Source of the DNA: Oligoflexia bacterium
GTDB lineage: Bacteria; Bdellovibrionota; Bacteriovoracia; Bacteriovoracales; Bacteriovoracaceae
Length of the DNA: 64,000 bases
Assembly: GCA_015232355.1 (NCBI GenBank)
Contig: JADFZW010000011.1
Location: forward strand, 90,721 to 154,720
Direction of reading: 5' to 3'
The notes beneath the pieces were generated by a model. The model had not been told where the DNA came from. It ran no database searches and worked only from the letters and a program-made list of their open reading frames with translations. The position numbers were made by a program, and so were the translations under genes. Position 1 is the first letter of the stretch, and the number at the start of each line of letters is the position of its first letter. Shown here in pieces: positions 8,492 through 18,174 of this stretch.

Positions 8492-9763
8492 ATGAAGTTT
8501 CTTGTTACGATATTTATCATCTCTATATCGATTATATCGATTATATCGATAACATTTTCTCTAGCATTCACATATTCAACATACGTTGAAGCAAATGTTA
8601 ATGATGAGGATGATGACATAATAATGGAGGATGCTAACCCGCAGTTAATGGAAGAGGTAGTAGATAGGGGAGACAAAACTCTTCCGGCAAGTTGTTTTGA
8701 GAGTATAAATTTAGATCCTTTGGAAGGAAAGTTTTATGTAGATTATTTAACTAAATCACAAAAAACATTTTCTACCACCTCACTAAGGAAGGAACACAAA
8801 TCAACACTTTCTAATAGCAATTGGGAAAAGATCGTTCGTCGCTTGAAAACAAAAGAGAGTGTTGATGATATCCCAATAAATTTAACATTAAGAGATATTC
8901 CTTCGTTACACTCTAAAAATTATACCTTTACTTTTTATGGTAAAAAAGCTCGCTTTCAAAATGATTCAATCAAGACCAAAATTAAATTACGGGCCAGATT
9001 CTATTTAGAATCAAAAGAGGGTGCAACCTTAAGAAACGGCAAAGAGATTAAATTCGTAAAACGTAGTTTAACTACAGCAAAAGAGGGATGGCTGGAATTA
9101 AAGATTCAAAATCCCACTCCAAATACTCAACTGGCGGTTAACAAATATAGGATTATGATTTCCGATAAGGATTTAATCAAACTTTTTAGTATGGATTCTT
9201 CTAGTAATATTTTTAGTCAATTTATAGAAGAGTTAAGATTTAAAGCAAAAGAAAATAAACAAAACGATCCATCCACCGTGGATGCAATGTTAAATGTAAT
9301 AAAAAAGATCGCAATAAAAGATAATGAGTTTATCCATCCTAAATTAGCGATTTCTTATGAGCGATTTGCTTATCAATTCAATGAGAAGGATAAAAATGGA
9401 AAGATCTTTAATCATCAAATAACCATGGATAAAGATGTTACATTTCTTGTTCCAAATTTTAAAATTAATAGAGGGAAAATTGGAATTCAAAATTTTATTT
9501 ATGATCCTAATTCTTTCAAAATTGCATCCTATTTACCGGATGTGGCGGTTATAGAGTATAAGGATCCCCATTCATTTTCCTCAAGTGAAGTAAATCAAGT
9601 AAATCAAGTAAATCAAGTAAATCGAGTAAATCGAGTAAATCGAGTAACAAATGTGCAAAAAGTATTTCAGAAAAAACTTTTGACTCCAATGAGAGAATTA
9701 ATATTGCCTGGATTCAAAGTAGACAGTGGAAAAGCATATCATTTTAACAAAATAGCTAATTAG
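8492..9763 (+). CDS. Exported VTC/CYTH-like (triphosphate tunnel) domain protein
   Basis: Seen: signal peptide (1 to about 34) whose hydrophobic core is built from three 9-bp repeats encoding ISI units. The rest carries the alternating charged strands of VTC/CYTH tunnels: KIKLRARFY (163-171), WLELKIQ (200-206), NKYRIMI (217-223), SYERFAYQF (288-296), ITMDKDVTF (310-318) and AVIEYKD (352-358). Known: VTC domains are polyphosphate polymerases; CYTH enzymes act on triphosphate or organic phosphates, all cytoplasmic-facing. Inferred: an exported tunnel-fold enzyme or binding protein. Near the C-terminus VNQVNQVNQVNRVNRVNR comes from six 9-bp repeats. It is 18 bp from the dikinase-like gene and probably works with it. 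The fold call is by motif only. Confidence 0.6.
   Translation: MKFLVTIFIISISIISIISITFSLAFTYSTYVEANVNDEDDDIIMEDANPQLMEEVVDRGDKTLPASCFESINLDPLEGKFYVDYLTKSQKTFSTTSLRKEHKSTLSNSNWEKIVRRLKTKESVDDIPINLTLRDIPSLHSKNYTFTFYGKKARFQNDSIKTKIKLRARFYLESKEGATLRNGKEIKFVKRSLTTAKEGWLELKIQNPTPNTQLAVNKYRIMISDKDLIKLFSMDSSSNIFSQFIEELRFKAKENKQNDPSTVDAMLNVIKKIAIKDNEFIHPKLAISYERFAYQFNEKDKNGKIFNHQITMDKDVTFLVPNFKINRGKIGIQNFIYDPNSFKIASYLPDVAVIEYKDPHSFSSSEVNQVNQVNQVNRVNRVNRVTNVQKVFQKKLLTPMRELILPGFKVDSGKAYHFNKIAN
9590..9643 (+). repeat. Six 9-bp in-frame tandem repeats
   Basis: Three copies of GTAAATCAA then three of GTAAATCGA, coding for (VNQ)3(VNR)3 in the VTC-like protein. The clean split into two homogeneous blocks indicates recent slippage or unequal crossover. 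Changes in copy number would stay in frame. Confidence 0.9.
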
Positions 9764-9781
9764 AAAAGGAGAATAAATTAT

Positions 9782-12136
9782 ATGAAAGTCTATGTAAATT
9801 TAAATTTAAGCATCAGTATTATTGTTTTTTTTATTTCGAATGCTTTATTGGCCAATACAGAATGTGAGAAAACATCCGCTGACAATATCAAAAGAGAGAA
9901 TGTTTCTACTATATCTAGGGCATTTGCTTCCTCTCGTTCGAGCAATCCCTATAGTAAAAGTATTAACAGTAGTGATCAGTTTAAATTGATGTCCACTAAG
10001 TCTGATGGTTTTGCCAAGGGAGGTGGAGTGATTAAATTTTTAATTGATAAGAGGAAGGAGAATAATCCTACGCCATTTTTTATCAATGGAAAATATGAAC
10101 AAGATGGAGAAATTCCCGATTCTGCTCGATATCACTATTATTTTCATAAACAATATATTGATTCCGGAATGGATATTGATGAATTTAATAAGAGCACATA
10201 TTTTAGTAATTCTTTGAAGGAGCGTTCTTTTATCGCAGGAACATTGCAAGAGTATGTTAACTTAGGAGAAAGTGGAAATGAATCTTTTTATGGAATTCAA
10301 TTTTATCCACAAGATTTAATTAAAGAGGATATGATTTTATATGTGGCCAACGCTTTAAAATCTCAACTACAAATTCCTAATGCCAAATTTGCAATCGTTT
10401 TACAAGGATCTCAACAAACTGTTAACAATGTAAAAAACAAATTAGCACAGTTAGGAATAGAGTCTTTGACTATCGATAAAGTACTAGGAAAAAGAAAATA
10501 TATCCCCATGAATGAGGGTGAGGCATACGGTTTCTTAAGAATTTTTCCAAAAGATACAAATGATCTATCTCCGACTGATATTCCAGTATTTAAAGATCTT
10601 CCTCTTGATTTATCTGTGGTTCCTGCAGTAATTACCTATGCAGTTCAAGATCCTGGTTGTCACGTAAATTTAAAATCGAAGGAGAGAAAAACCCCGAATA
10701 TGGTTTTAAGGGATTTACCAGAGTTGGAAAAGATGAAAGAAGAGTTGGATGGAAAACCGGTGCACTTAACAGTCAAAGAAGATGGTTATAAGATTGAAGT
10801 TGTAGATGAAGAGACGGTAAGAAGTCACACAAAACCTAGAGTAGTTGATTGGCAAAAAATTAACTTTACTCCCGAAAAAAATATTTATAGTTACGATAAT
10901 CTTTGCAAAAGAGATGATCAGAATGGCCCAGCAAGTTGTATTAAAGCGGTAACTCGTTTAGGTGGTAAATCTGCCAAGTTAAGTTTCTTGGCCAGTAATA
11001 AAGTATTAGGTGATGGAAGTAAGATGCAAAAAAAGATTGGATATCGTTTGGTTCCTTATGGGTTTTCCATCCCATTAAGTGCATATGTTGATTTTGTAAA
11101 AGAGAATCCTAAATTGGAGAAAAAATTAAAGTCCTTTATAGCAAAAGAGATGGGAACAATCGCTATCAGTGGTAAAGAGCGAGCATTAGAGGTAGAAGAG
11201 ATTAAGAAATTATTTTACTCTTCAAAACTTTCTTCTTCATTACTGACATTATTAAAAAAATCATTTAAAGAACTTAAAAATAGAGTGGCCGAGGATCATC
11301 CTGATGCTAAAATTAAGAAATTAAAATTTCGTTCTAGTGCTAACGTAGAAGATATTCCTGATTTTGATGGAGCTGGATTACACTCTAGTTTTTCAGCTAA
11401 AGTAAAGTTTGGATGGGATGATAGTATCGATTGCAAAGAGGTTGCAGATGCAGATGCAGATAGTGAGGAGAGAGGTGAAGATGATGATGGCGGAGGAGTA
11501 TCTACTAAAGAGAGGATGGAACCGCAATCTATTGCTTGTGCAATCAAGGGTGTCTTTGCTAGTTTATGGAATAAACGTGCGATAGAAGAGCGTTCATATA
11601 AAGGAATTGATCACTCTACAGCGGCGATGGGAATATCAGTGCAACCAACTTATAATTTTTTAAAAAAAGAGGGAGTTGTAGAAGTTGCTAACTCTGTGTT
11701 GGTTACTCGTGTTTTAAACTCCGAGGGAGTTTATGGTTTTACACTTACTACTCAAAAAGGTGATAACTTAGTTACTAACCCAATTCCTGGAACATATAGT
11801 GAAATCGCCATTGCATCTTTTTTAACTGATAAGACTCTTCCTACTCAATTTTCGTACTTAAGAAAAGCAAAACCAGAAAAAAATAAAGAGGAGTTAAATG
11901 ATTCTGTTTTGCCAGCAAATATTATGCAAACAATAATTGATATGGCCAAAGAGGTAGAGAAAGAATATTGCTTGGCCAATCCATCTTATTATGATGGTGA
12001 TTGCAGTGAAGTATCAACAGATCCAACAAAGAAGAAATCACTAGATATGGAATTTAAAATTCTAGGTGATCCATCAGATTCCAATGTTCCTCTGAAAATT
12101 ATGTGTAAGCAAGTTAGAGAATTCTCTGGTAAGTAG
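9782..12136 (+). CDS. Exported PEP/pyruvate-dikinase-type ATP-grasp protein
   Basis: Seen: signal peptide (MKVYVNLNLSISIIVFFISN, cleavage near ALLA-NTE). A segment PGCHVNLKSKERKTPNM (292-308) resembles the mobile phosphohistidine loop (HV..L.aR...P), with His294. The C-terminal half contains KFRSSANVEDIPDFDGAG (516-533) and AIKGVFASLWNKRAIEERS (585 onward), matching the PPDK/PEP-synthase nucleotide-binding domain (PF01326 type: RSS.n.ED...F.GaG, then v.aSlwn.rA...R...GI). Known: these domains pyrophosphorylate a histidine with ATP and pass phosphate to pyruvate, glucan or a drug. Inferred: a swivelling dikinase-like enzyme placed outside the cytoplasm, where ATP is normally absent. Acidic low-complexity insert at about 555-575. 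Operon with the VTC-like gene. Confidence 0.75.
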   Translation: MKVYVNLNLSISIIVFFISNALLANTECEKTSADNIKRENVSTISRAFASSRSSNPYSKSINSSDQFKLMSTKSDGFAKGGGVIKFLIDKRKENNPTPFFINGKYEQDGEIPDSARYHYYFHKQYIDSGMDIDEFNKSTYFSNSLKERSFIAGTLQEYVNLGESGNESFYGIQFYPQDLIKEDMILYVANALKSQLQIPNAKFAIVLQGSQQTVNNVKNKLAQLGIESLTIDKVLGKRKYIPMNEGEAYGFLRIFPKDTNDLSPTDIPVFKDLPLDLSVVPAVITYAVQDPGCHVNLKSKERKTPNMVLRDLPELEKMKEELDGKPVHLTVKEDGYKIEVVDEETVRSHTKPRVVDWQKINFTPEKNIYSYDNLCKRDDQNGPASCIKAVTRLGGKSAKLSFLASNKVLGDGSKMQKKIGYRLVPYGFSIPLSAYVDFVKENPKLEKKLKSFIAKEMGTIAISGKERALEVEEIKKLFYSSKLSSSLLTLLKKSFKELKNRVAEDHPDAKIKKLKFRSSANVEDIPDFDGAGLHSSFSAKVKFGWDDSIDCKEVADADADSEERGEDDDGGGVSTKERMEPQSIACAIKGVFASLWNKRAIEERSYKGIDHSTAAMGISVQPTYNFLKKEGVVEVANSVLVTRVLNSEGVYGFTLTTQKGDNLVTNPIPGTYSEIAIASFLTDKTLPTQFSYLRKAKPEKNKEELNDSVLPANIMQTIIDMAKEVEKEYCLANPSYYDGDCSEVSTDPTKKKSLDMEFKILGDPSDSNVPLKIMCKQVREFSGK

Positions 12137-12183
12137 TTTTTAGGTAGTTTATTCACAATTACCAAATTACCAATATTTGTGAT

Positions 12184-13251
12184 CTAAAAGCGTAATAGTG
12201 CTGATCCCCATGTAAAGCCACTGCCAAAGGTAGATAGTGCTACAAGCATTCCTCTCTTTAATTTATTTTCGGCAATAGCATAATCCATTCCAATTGGGAG
12301 AGTGGCAGCTGTTGTGTTAGCAAATCTTTGAACAGTATTAAATACTTTTTCTTCTGGTAATTTCATTCTCTGACAAATAGATTCTACAATTCTTAAATTT
12401 GCTTGATGAAATAGAAATAGATCTATATCAGCTAAATTAATTTTATTAAATGAGGAACACTCCTCTAAAGATTCAATCATTCTTCTTACAGCGTGAGAGA
12501 AAACCATTTTTCCATTCATCTTAGGATAGACGAGTTTTTCTCTTATGTGAGCATCTGTAATTCTACCATTTTTTCCAAATGCTGATCCGGGAGCTGCTAC
12601 CCATAATTCTTTAGCGTATTGTCCATCTGCATGGATGTGAGTTGAAAGAATATGAGATTCAGAAGAATAATCATTTGCATTTACTTGATTTGCACCCAAA
12701 ATAATTGCGCCGGCACCATCTCCAAATAAAACAGCAACATCTCTTCCCTCTGAAGTTTTATCGAGACCTTGTGAGTGTACCTCTGCTCCCACGATTAAGA
12801 TTTTTTTATAGCGACCACTTTTAATATATAAATCGGCCATAGAGAGTGCGTAGACAAAACCACTACATTGTTGACGAACATCGATTGCAGGAATTCCACT
12901 TATTCCAAGTTTTCCTTGTAAAAAGCATGCAGTACCAGGAAATTCGTGATCAGGACTAAGTGTTGCCAGCATTAGCATATCAATTTCACTCTTATCAATT
13001 TGAGCTCGTTCTATTGCTAAAGTAGCAGCATGATAAGCAAGATCAGATGTTGATTCATCTCCAGTAATCCATCTGCGTTCATTGATGCCTGTTCGTTGTA
13101 CGATCCAATCATTGGTAGTATCCATCATCTTTTCAAGATCAAAATTGGTGACTACATTTGGAGGAAGATAGGAAGCGACTGATAGGATTTTACTTTGAAT
13201 GCTATTGTTAGAATTAGAATTAGAATTAGAGTTAGAATTTTGCGCAGACAT
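12184..13251 (-). CDS. fabH: 3-oxoacyl-ACP synthase III
   Basis: Starts fatty-acid elongation by condensing an acyl-CoA with malonyl-ACP. Seen: thiolase fold with Cys129 in RQQCSGF, His282 in LFHQANLR and Asn312 in RFANTTAA, the complete Cys-His-Asn triad, and the typical end GFTWGSALLRF. Length 355 aa is about 20-30 more than E. coli FabH because of an N-terminal Ser-Asn repeat tail (residues 5-16). That tail is encoded by five TTAGAA hexamers and is unlikely to be catalytic. Start chosen for the strong GGAGGTG site 7 bp before ATG. A lone copy with no other fab genes nearby, so it could also serve a specialised acyl-condensation. It follows the TolC-family gene by 71 bp on the same strand. 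Confidence 0.92.
   Translation of the reverse strand: MSAQNSNSNSNSNSNNSIQSKILSVASYLPPNVVTNFDLEKMMDTTNDWIVQRTGINERRWITGDESTSDLAYHAATLAIERAQIDKSEIDMLMLATLSPDHEFPGTACFLQGKLGISGIPAIDVRQQCSGFVYALSMADLYIKSGRYKKILIVGAEVHSQGLDKTSEGRDVAVLFGDGAGAIILGANQVNANDYSSESHILSTHIHADGQYAKELWVAAPGSAFGKNGRITDAHIREKLVYPKMNGKMVFSHAVRRMIESLEECSSFNKINLADIDLFLFHQANLRIVESICQRMKLPEEKVFNTVQRFANTTAATLPIGMDYAIAENKLKRGMLVALSTFGSGFTWGSALLRF
13208..13237 (-). repeat. Hexamer tandem repeat in fabH
   Basis: Five TTAGAA-type units (one has G at the last base), reading AATTCT on the coding strand and coding for alternating Asn and Ser at the FabH N-terminus. The same hexamer in five perfect copies occurs in the unrelated TPR-barrel gene at 40258-40287. 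Confidence 0.85.
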
Positions 13252-13322
13252 TACATTACACCTCCAACATGTATGTTTTTTAAAATTTTAAATTTATAAT
13301 TTATTTTTAATATATGTTTGTT

Positions 13323-14600
13323 TTATTCTTTAAGCAACTTTAAATTAAATGATGCTTCGATAGCATCGAGTTTTGATTTTATTAAATTGGCCCTGGCCCT
13401 AAAGAGATCCAATTCTGCATCTAATAATTCACTATTAGTTCTAGTTCCGTTTCTTATGCCAACTTTTGCTAAGCGAACGCTCTCTTCGGCCTTAGAGATA
13501 CTTCTTAAGCGAGCATGATATTGAGAGTATGCAAGCTTATATCTTTTTTTCCAAAAGATTAAGTCATAAGAATTTTGCAGTAGCATTGTTTGCAAAATAT
13601 TTTCTTGTTCGATTACTTTCAGTGCCGCCAAAGCACTCTTGGCATTGGTATCGCCACCTTCGAAAAAATTCCAGGTAGCATTTATCCCAATAGCATGTGA
13701 ACGATCAAATTGATCTGTGGAATAACTACGATCTCGATTATTGTACCATTGATTGTTGGCAATTAAAGAGATTCGTGGATACCATCCTGAATTTGCAGTA
13801 ATAATTGCTTGACGTGTTTGATCTATTATCCGTCGTTGTGCTTCGATGTCACTTCTACTTTTATTTATATTTATTTCACTTAGAAAATTTAAATCAGGAA
13901 TTGGAAGTTCACCGATTAATATACGTGAATCATTTTCCAGACCCATAATTTGTGCTAATTTTAATCTGCTAGTCTCTATTTGATCGTCAGAGGCCAATTT
14001 TTCACTCTTAGCATCTTCAAGTTGAACTTCAACTCTTAAAACTTCATAGTTAGTACCTACGCCAATTCTCTCTCTATTTTTTGCCTCTTTGAGATGATCT
14101 TGCAGAGATAAAATATTCATGTTGGCAACTTCTGCTAATTGTTTGGCGGCCAATGCTTGATAAAAACGCAATTCAATTTCTCTCTCAATTTGTACTTGCA
14201 AGCGACGATGTTTTAATTTGCTAGCATCCTCTTCAATAATTGTGCTCTTGTAATTAGAGATAATTCCAAAACCATCAAAGAGTAAAAAACTAGCATCTAA
14301 ACTTAGAGTAGAGTATGGATAGGTGGCCGGCATATTGCTCGCGCCAAATCTTATATATTGAAATCGATTGTAGAAATAGTGATTGGTAGAGAGAGAAAAT
14401 TTTGGTAAATGAGCGGAGAGCATGGAATCTTTTTTAAACGGATACTCTTCGAGAGTTATTTTTGAGCGTTTAAATTCAGGATTACTATTTAGCGCCTCAA
14501 TTCTAGCAACATTTAACGTTAGTGATGATGGTGATGATGTCGTTTGTGCTTGGCAATTCAAGCTAGCAATCGTGAACATTAATAATAATACTATTTTCAT
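13323..14600 (-). CDS. TolC-family outer-membrane channel protein
   Basis: Outer-membrane efflux protein (OEP) family: a trimeric barrel plus periplasmic helical tunnel used by efflux pumps or type I secretion. Seen: signal peptide (MKIVLLLMFTIASLNCQA), two internally similar OEP halves, long amphipathic helices (for example residues 130-220 and 350-425), and the conserved RIGVGTNYEVL and VGIRNGTRTNSELLDAEL turns that end each helical hairpin. Length 425 aa is normal. No RND pump or membrane-fusion gene is adjacent, so its partner is elsewhere. AGGA ribosome site precedes ATG. Probably co-transcribed with fabH downstream. Confidence 0.88.
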   Translation of the reverse strand: MKIVLLLMFTIASLNCQAQTTSSPSSLTLNVARIEALNSNPEFKRSKITLEEYPFKKDSMLSAHLPKFSLSTNHYFYNRFQYIRFGASNMPATYPYSTLSLDASFLLFDGFGIISNYKSTIIEEDASKLKHRRLQVQIEREIELRFYQALAAKQLAEVANMNILSLQDHLKEAKNRERIGVGTNYEVLRVEVQLEDAKSEKLASDDQIETSRLKLAQIMGLENDSRILIGELPIPDLNFLSEININKSRSDIEAQRRIIDQTRQAIITANSGWYPRISLIANNQWYNNRDRSYSTDQFDRSHAIGINATWNFFEGGDTNAKSALAALKVIEQENILQTMLLQNSYDLIFWKKRYKLAYSQYHARLRSISKAEESVRLAKVGIRNGTRTNSELLDAELDLFRARANLIKSKLDAIEASFNLKLLKE

Positions 14601-14793
14601 TATAAAATCCTATGCATAATTATATGTGTATTTATATAGTAGCTGAGTAATTAAGTTCCATATGAAATACATATTAAATAACTTACAGTAATAGATAGTT
14701 AAAAGTAAATAAATAACATTTTTAAAAGTGTATTGATGATAATATACTCTTAAATATAATTAGAAGTTTTTAAATTAACTAATTGGAGGGGTT

Positions 14794-15882
14794 ATGAAAT
14801 TAATGAATTATTTTTATTTTTCTCAATTCTTTGTTGTTTTATTTTCTATGTCCGTAGGTTTTGCAGCATTGACCGATAATGGCCAACGTCCTGTTAAAGA
14901 ATGGAATATCATGATTTATTTAGCGGCAGATAACAATCTAGATAGTTATGCTGCCAAAGATATGCAGGAGATGGTTAAAGCAGGTGGTAGTTCTGCGACC
15001 ATGGATTTAACACTTATGTATGATGGTTTGAAAAATAAAGATTCAAAATATATCCATTACGATACAAAAGGAAAAATCGATTTTACTAAATCACTTGGTG
15101 AGATTGATTCGGGAGATATTAATGAAGTAAATAAATTTGTTAAGTGGTCTTCAACTGCTTATCCAGCAAAAAAATATTTTCTAGTTTTATGGAATCATGG
15201 TTCTGGTTGGGATTTTGTAGGACCAATCCATATTAATGGAATTGCTTATGATGATCATGGAACCAATGTTACCACTCAAGAACTTGGCGATTTTATGGCC
15301 AATTCTCCAGTGAAATTTGATATTTTAGGATATGATGCTTGTTTAATGCAAATGATTGAGGTTTTATATCAAGTAAAAGACAATGTAAAATATGTAGTTG
15401 CTTCAGAGGAACTTGAGACAGCAGATGGTTGGCCATATGATAAGATGTTACTTAGAAATAATTTTACAGCTGAAGAATTGCTTACTGCTCTTGTAGATGG
15501 TTATGGAGTTTATGGGGATACTCTATCTGCTATCAATGTAGAGAAATTTCAAAAATTTGTTCCTCTTTTTAAGAAATGGGTGGGAGTACTAAATAAAGAT
15601 AAACTTAATAGTATAAAATCAAATGCAGTTAATTTTTCTTCTGCTAATAGTGTGGATTTGGGAAATTTGATTGAAGCATATATTAATACCACACTTGATA
15701 CTACCAACAATGGCAAAGAGCTGTACGATGCTTACAATGCAATGTTTGTAGATGTTAAAAATGGTAGTGGTTATGAGAGAGCAACTGGTTTGGCCATTTA
15801 TCTTCCAAGCAGTTTTGATACAAACTATTTGAACTTAAATTTTGCTAAACAATTTCCTGAGTGGGTAAATCTTATTAAATAA
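14794..15882 (+). CDS. Secreted clostripain-family cysteine protease (peptidase C11)
   Basis: Seen: signal peptide (1-24, MKLMNYFYFSQFFVVLFSMS...). The caspase-like fold starts with WNIMIYLAADNNLDSYA (37-53). The catalytic dyad motifs are LVLWNHGSGW with His135 and DILGYDACLMQ with Cys183, followed by VASEELETADGWPYD, all hallmarks of family C11. Known: these proteases cleave after Arg or Lys and self-activate. Inferred: exported protease that may act on prey, host or envelope proteins. 362 aa, single domain. Very strong GGAGGGG ribosome site. A single gene with about 200 bp gaps on both sides (14601-14793 and 15883-16107 hold nothing I can identify). Confidence 0.9.
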   Translation: MKLMNYFYFSQFFVVLFSMSVGFAALTDNGQRPVKEWNIMIYLAADNNLDSYAAKDMQEMVKAGGSSATMDLTLMYDGLKNKDSKYIHYDTKGKIDFTKSLGEIDSGDINEVNKFVKWSSTAYPAKKYFLVLWNHGSGWDFVGPIHINGIAYDDHGTNVTTQELGDFMANSPVKFDILGYDACLMQMIEVLYQVKDNVKYVVASEELETADGWPYDKMLLRNNFTAEELLTALVDGYGVYGDTLSAINVEKFQKFVPLFKKWVGVLNKDKLNSIKSNAVNFSSANSVDLGNLIEAYINTTLDTTNNGKELYDAYNAMFVDVKNGSGYERATGLAIYLPSSFDTNYLNLNFAKQFPEWVNLIK

Positions 15883-16107
15883 CTAATATTTTAGTTTTTA
15901 TAAACATCAACAAATTCAAAAACTATTTGTACTTATCGATAAAAAAGCTTTTCAATCAAAAATAACAATGAACCTATTTTTCCTAACTGTTCTTGATTAC
16001 AGTATTGTAGTTTAATGAAGTTAGAGAGATGTTTTTATCAAAGATCAATAGAATAATAAATAAAGGAATGTTCATTAATAAAATATTCGTGATCTAGGAG
16101 GGAAAAA

Positions 16108-17577
16108 ATGATTATAAAAGATCAAGATAATGAAAATTTGCTTACTAAACTTCTTAAGTCGGTCACTTCGATTAAAATACTATCAGTATTATTATTGGGA
16201 ATTGTTGTGATTACTGGTTGTAGCACCGATGGATCAGCACCTACAATAACAATTTCATCGGCCAATACGATAACAAGTGTTGCTGACTTACCAGGAGCTA
16301 CTACCCCAGTTACTCAATCATATTCAGGAGATCTTAGAAAAAAATTACAAAGAAATAAGTATGCAGATATTGAAAATGTGATATATGGAAAAGCTGCTAC
16401 TACGGGAGTAAAACTTAAAGATGTTGCCTATACAAACTTTAGTTCAGCAACTACCAAAAGTCGTACTGCTTGTGAATCCTTTTCTATGTTAAAACAAGCA
16501 TATTCTAAGGCCAGTCAACCTGATAAAATTAAATGTTATATTGGAAATATAAGCGATAACTATGCTCTAGCTGGTCTTTCTGCTGGTGATATCAATGAAA
16601 CTGGTACTCGCTATAATTATTTTAAAATTGAGGAGGATTCATTTACTGGATATGTGAAATTTAAAATAAAAAAGAGTACTCTTACAGGAGAGATTGAAGA
16701 ATTCGAAATGTTTGAATGCATGAATCAAAATGTCTCTGGCCAAGGTGGATACATTCACACAACAATTGTAGGTAACAATGTAGATATGCTAGTTAAAAAC
16801 ATCGGTAGTTGGAGTGCGGGATCAAATAGTGGATCGTATGCAACTCAATTTACAGTTGCGGCCGTAAGATCTGGAAGAAATCTTGTTTCAAAAAATATGA
16901 TAGATATTCATAAGGGAACATGGAGTTGGTCAGGTAATGTTGGTTCTGAGTATGCAAAAGTTATTGTTGATGAATATACAGAGGCATTTAAAATAAATGC
17001 ATATATGCATAATCAAGGAACTGGTTCATTTTCTTACAATGGTTCAACTTATAATTTTGCTAATTCTCAAAATGCAACAACCTTTGGTGTAATTCAACTT
17101 ATAAATCCTACTTCAGGTAAAATGTCTACTTTGGCCGGAGGAGATGGATCTATGCATGCGATTTTGAATGGATATAATAAAATGGCCAATGGATCAAGTG
17201 TGAGTGTAAGTGATGCTGAAGCATGTACGAGTAATAGTAATGGTTGCTGGGTACAAAGAGAGACAGTTAAGGAGGCTTGGCTTGCAGATTCTAATATGAC
17301 TACAACAACTTTTGATGCCGCCAATGCTTATGGATATACTGAGGTAAATGCTTCTTCTCCATCTCTTTCTATTACAGAACCAACAATTGCTTTCGAAACG
17401 GCCGAATCTTGGAATTGTAGTTCAATTGCAAGCGAGGATGATGCTGCTGGAGTAACGATGAAGACAGTTACAATAGGTGCAGCTTTACAAGCTAAACTAG
17501 CTTTATGTGATACTATGTATAATTTTGGAGATGAAGGTGGAAATATTGAATGTTGGCAATTAGAAGATAGAAATTAA
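16108..17577 (+). CDS. Putative lipoprotein of unknown function
   Basis: Seen: a 27-residue charged N-tail before a hydrophobic stretch ILSVLLLGIVVITGC with a lipobox, so probably a lipoprotein with an unusually long n-region. The body is rich in Ser, Thr, Asn and Gly with regularly spaced short strands, suggesting a beta-rich surface or periplasmic protein. Several cysteines (near residues 119, 135, 212, 372, 378, 442, 464, 481) could form disulfides. I recognise no family. ATG has an excellent AGGAGGG site. A nearer start would shorten the n-region, but no internal Met with a ribosome site exists before the lipobox. Confidence 0.75.
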   Translation: MIIKDQDNENLLTKLLKSVTSIKILSVLLLGIVVITGCSTDGSAPTITISSANTITSVADLPGATTPVTQSYSGDLRKKLQRNKYADIENVIYGKAATTGVKLKDVAYTNFSSATTKSRTACESFSMLKQAYSKASQPDKIKCYIGNISDNYALAGLSAGDINETGTRYNYFKIEEDSFTGYVKFKIKKSTLTGEIEEFEMFECMNQNVSGQGGYIHTTIVGNNVDMLVKNIGSWSAGSNSGSYATQFTVAAVRSGRNLVSKNMIDIHKGTWSWSGNVGSEYAKVIVDEYTEAFKINAYMHNQGTGSFSYNGSTYNFANSQNATTFGVIQLINPTSGKMSTLAGGDGSMHAILNGYNKMANGSSVSVSDAEACTSNSNGCWVQRETVKEAWLADSNMTTTTFDAANAYGYTEVNASSPSLSITEPTIAFETAESWNCSSIASEDDAAGVTMKTVTIGAALQAKLALCDTMYNFGDEGGNIECWQLEDRN

Positions 17578-17592
17578 TAGATAGATGTTTTC

Positions 17593-18132
17593 CTATTTAG
17601 AACCGCTAGCAGGAGGAGTGCTTGTAGTTGCAGTAGTAGCGGTAGTAGCTGGAGCGGTTGCTGGTTGTTCTTTCTTTTCTTCCTTCTTCTCTTCTTTCTT
17701 CTCTTCTTTCTTTTCTTCTACTACTGCTGCTGGAGCGGCCGCTGGAGCAGCGGCCACAGCAGGTGCTGGTGCAACTGTTGTTTTTTCTGCAACTGCTGGA
17801 ATCACTACTTGTAATTTTTCTTTTTGCTCGGTTAATTTTTTTATTTTTTCTTCTATCGATTGAATTTGTTTTTTTAATCTTTTCTCTTTTGCCTCTGTTT
17901 GTAATTTCTTTTGAGCAGCTAAAATCTCTGCTCGACAATTTTTCATGCCGTCCTTATCTTTTGCAGCTTCAAAGCATTTTATTTCGCTGGTCAAATATTC
18001 AATTTGCCTTTTATTAATGCTAATCATATTTTGCTTGTGTTTGCTAAAATCATCGGCAATGCTAAAGAAAGAAATGGAGATAAAAATCAAAGTTAGTAAA
18101 GATAAAAATAAAATATTAATAATGAATTTCAT
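17593..18132 (-). CDS. Small exported coiled-coil, Ala/Glu/Lys-rich low-complexity protein
   Basis: Seen: signal peptide (MKFIINILFLSLLTLIFISI...), a predicted coiled coil at about 30-110 rich in Lys, Glu and Gln, then a low-complexity tail: Pro-Ala runs, four EEKK units and a Thr-Ala run. The tail is encoded by short purine-rich repeats. Several long open frames exist on both strands here because of that composition. This frame is chosen because it alone has a signal peptide and a GGGAGG site 7 bp before ATG. Function unknown; the shape (helical stalk plus flexible charged tail) suits a periplasmic or surface-linker protein. Confidence 0.7.
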   Translation of the reverse strand: MKFIINILFLSLLTLIFISISFFSIADDFSKHKQNMISINKRQIEYLTSEIKCFEAAKDKDGMKNCRAEILAAQKKLQTEAKEKRLKKQIQSIEEKIKKLTEQKEKLQVVIPAVAEKTTVAPAPAVAAAPAAAPAAVVEEKKEEKKEEKKEEKKEQPATAPATTATTATTSTPPASGSK

Positions 18133-18174
18133 AAAAGACCTCCCTGCTGGTTATTAATAAAAGTTAATAAAATT

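Noticed and set aside
17585..18157. Several long overlapping frames on both strands opposite the low-complexity protein
   Set aside because: They arise from the biased purine/pyrimidine composition; only the minus-strand frame at 17593-18132 has a signal peptide and ribosome site.
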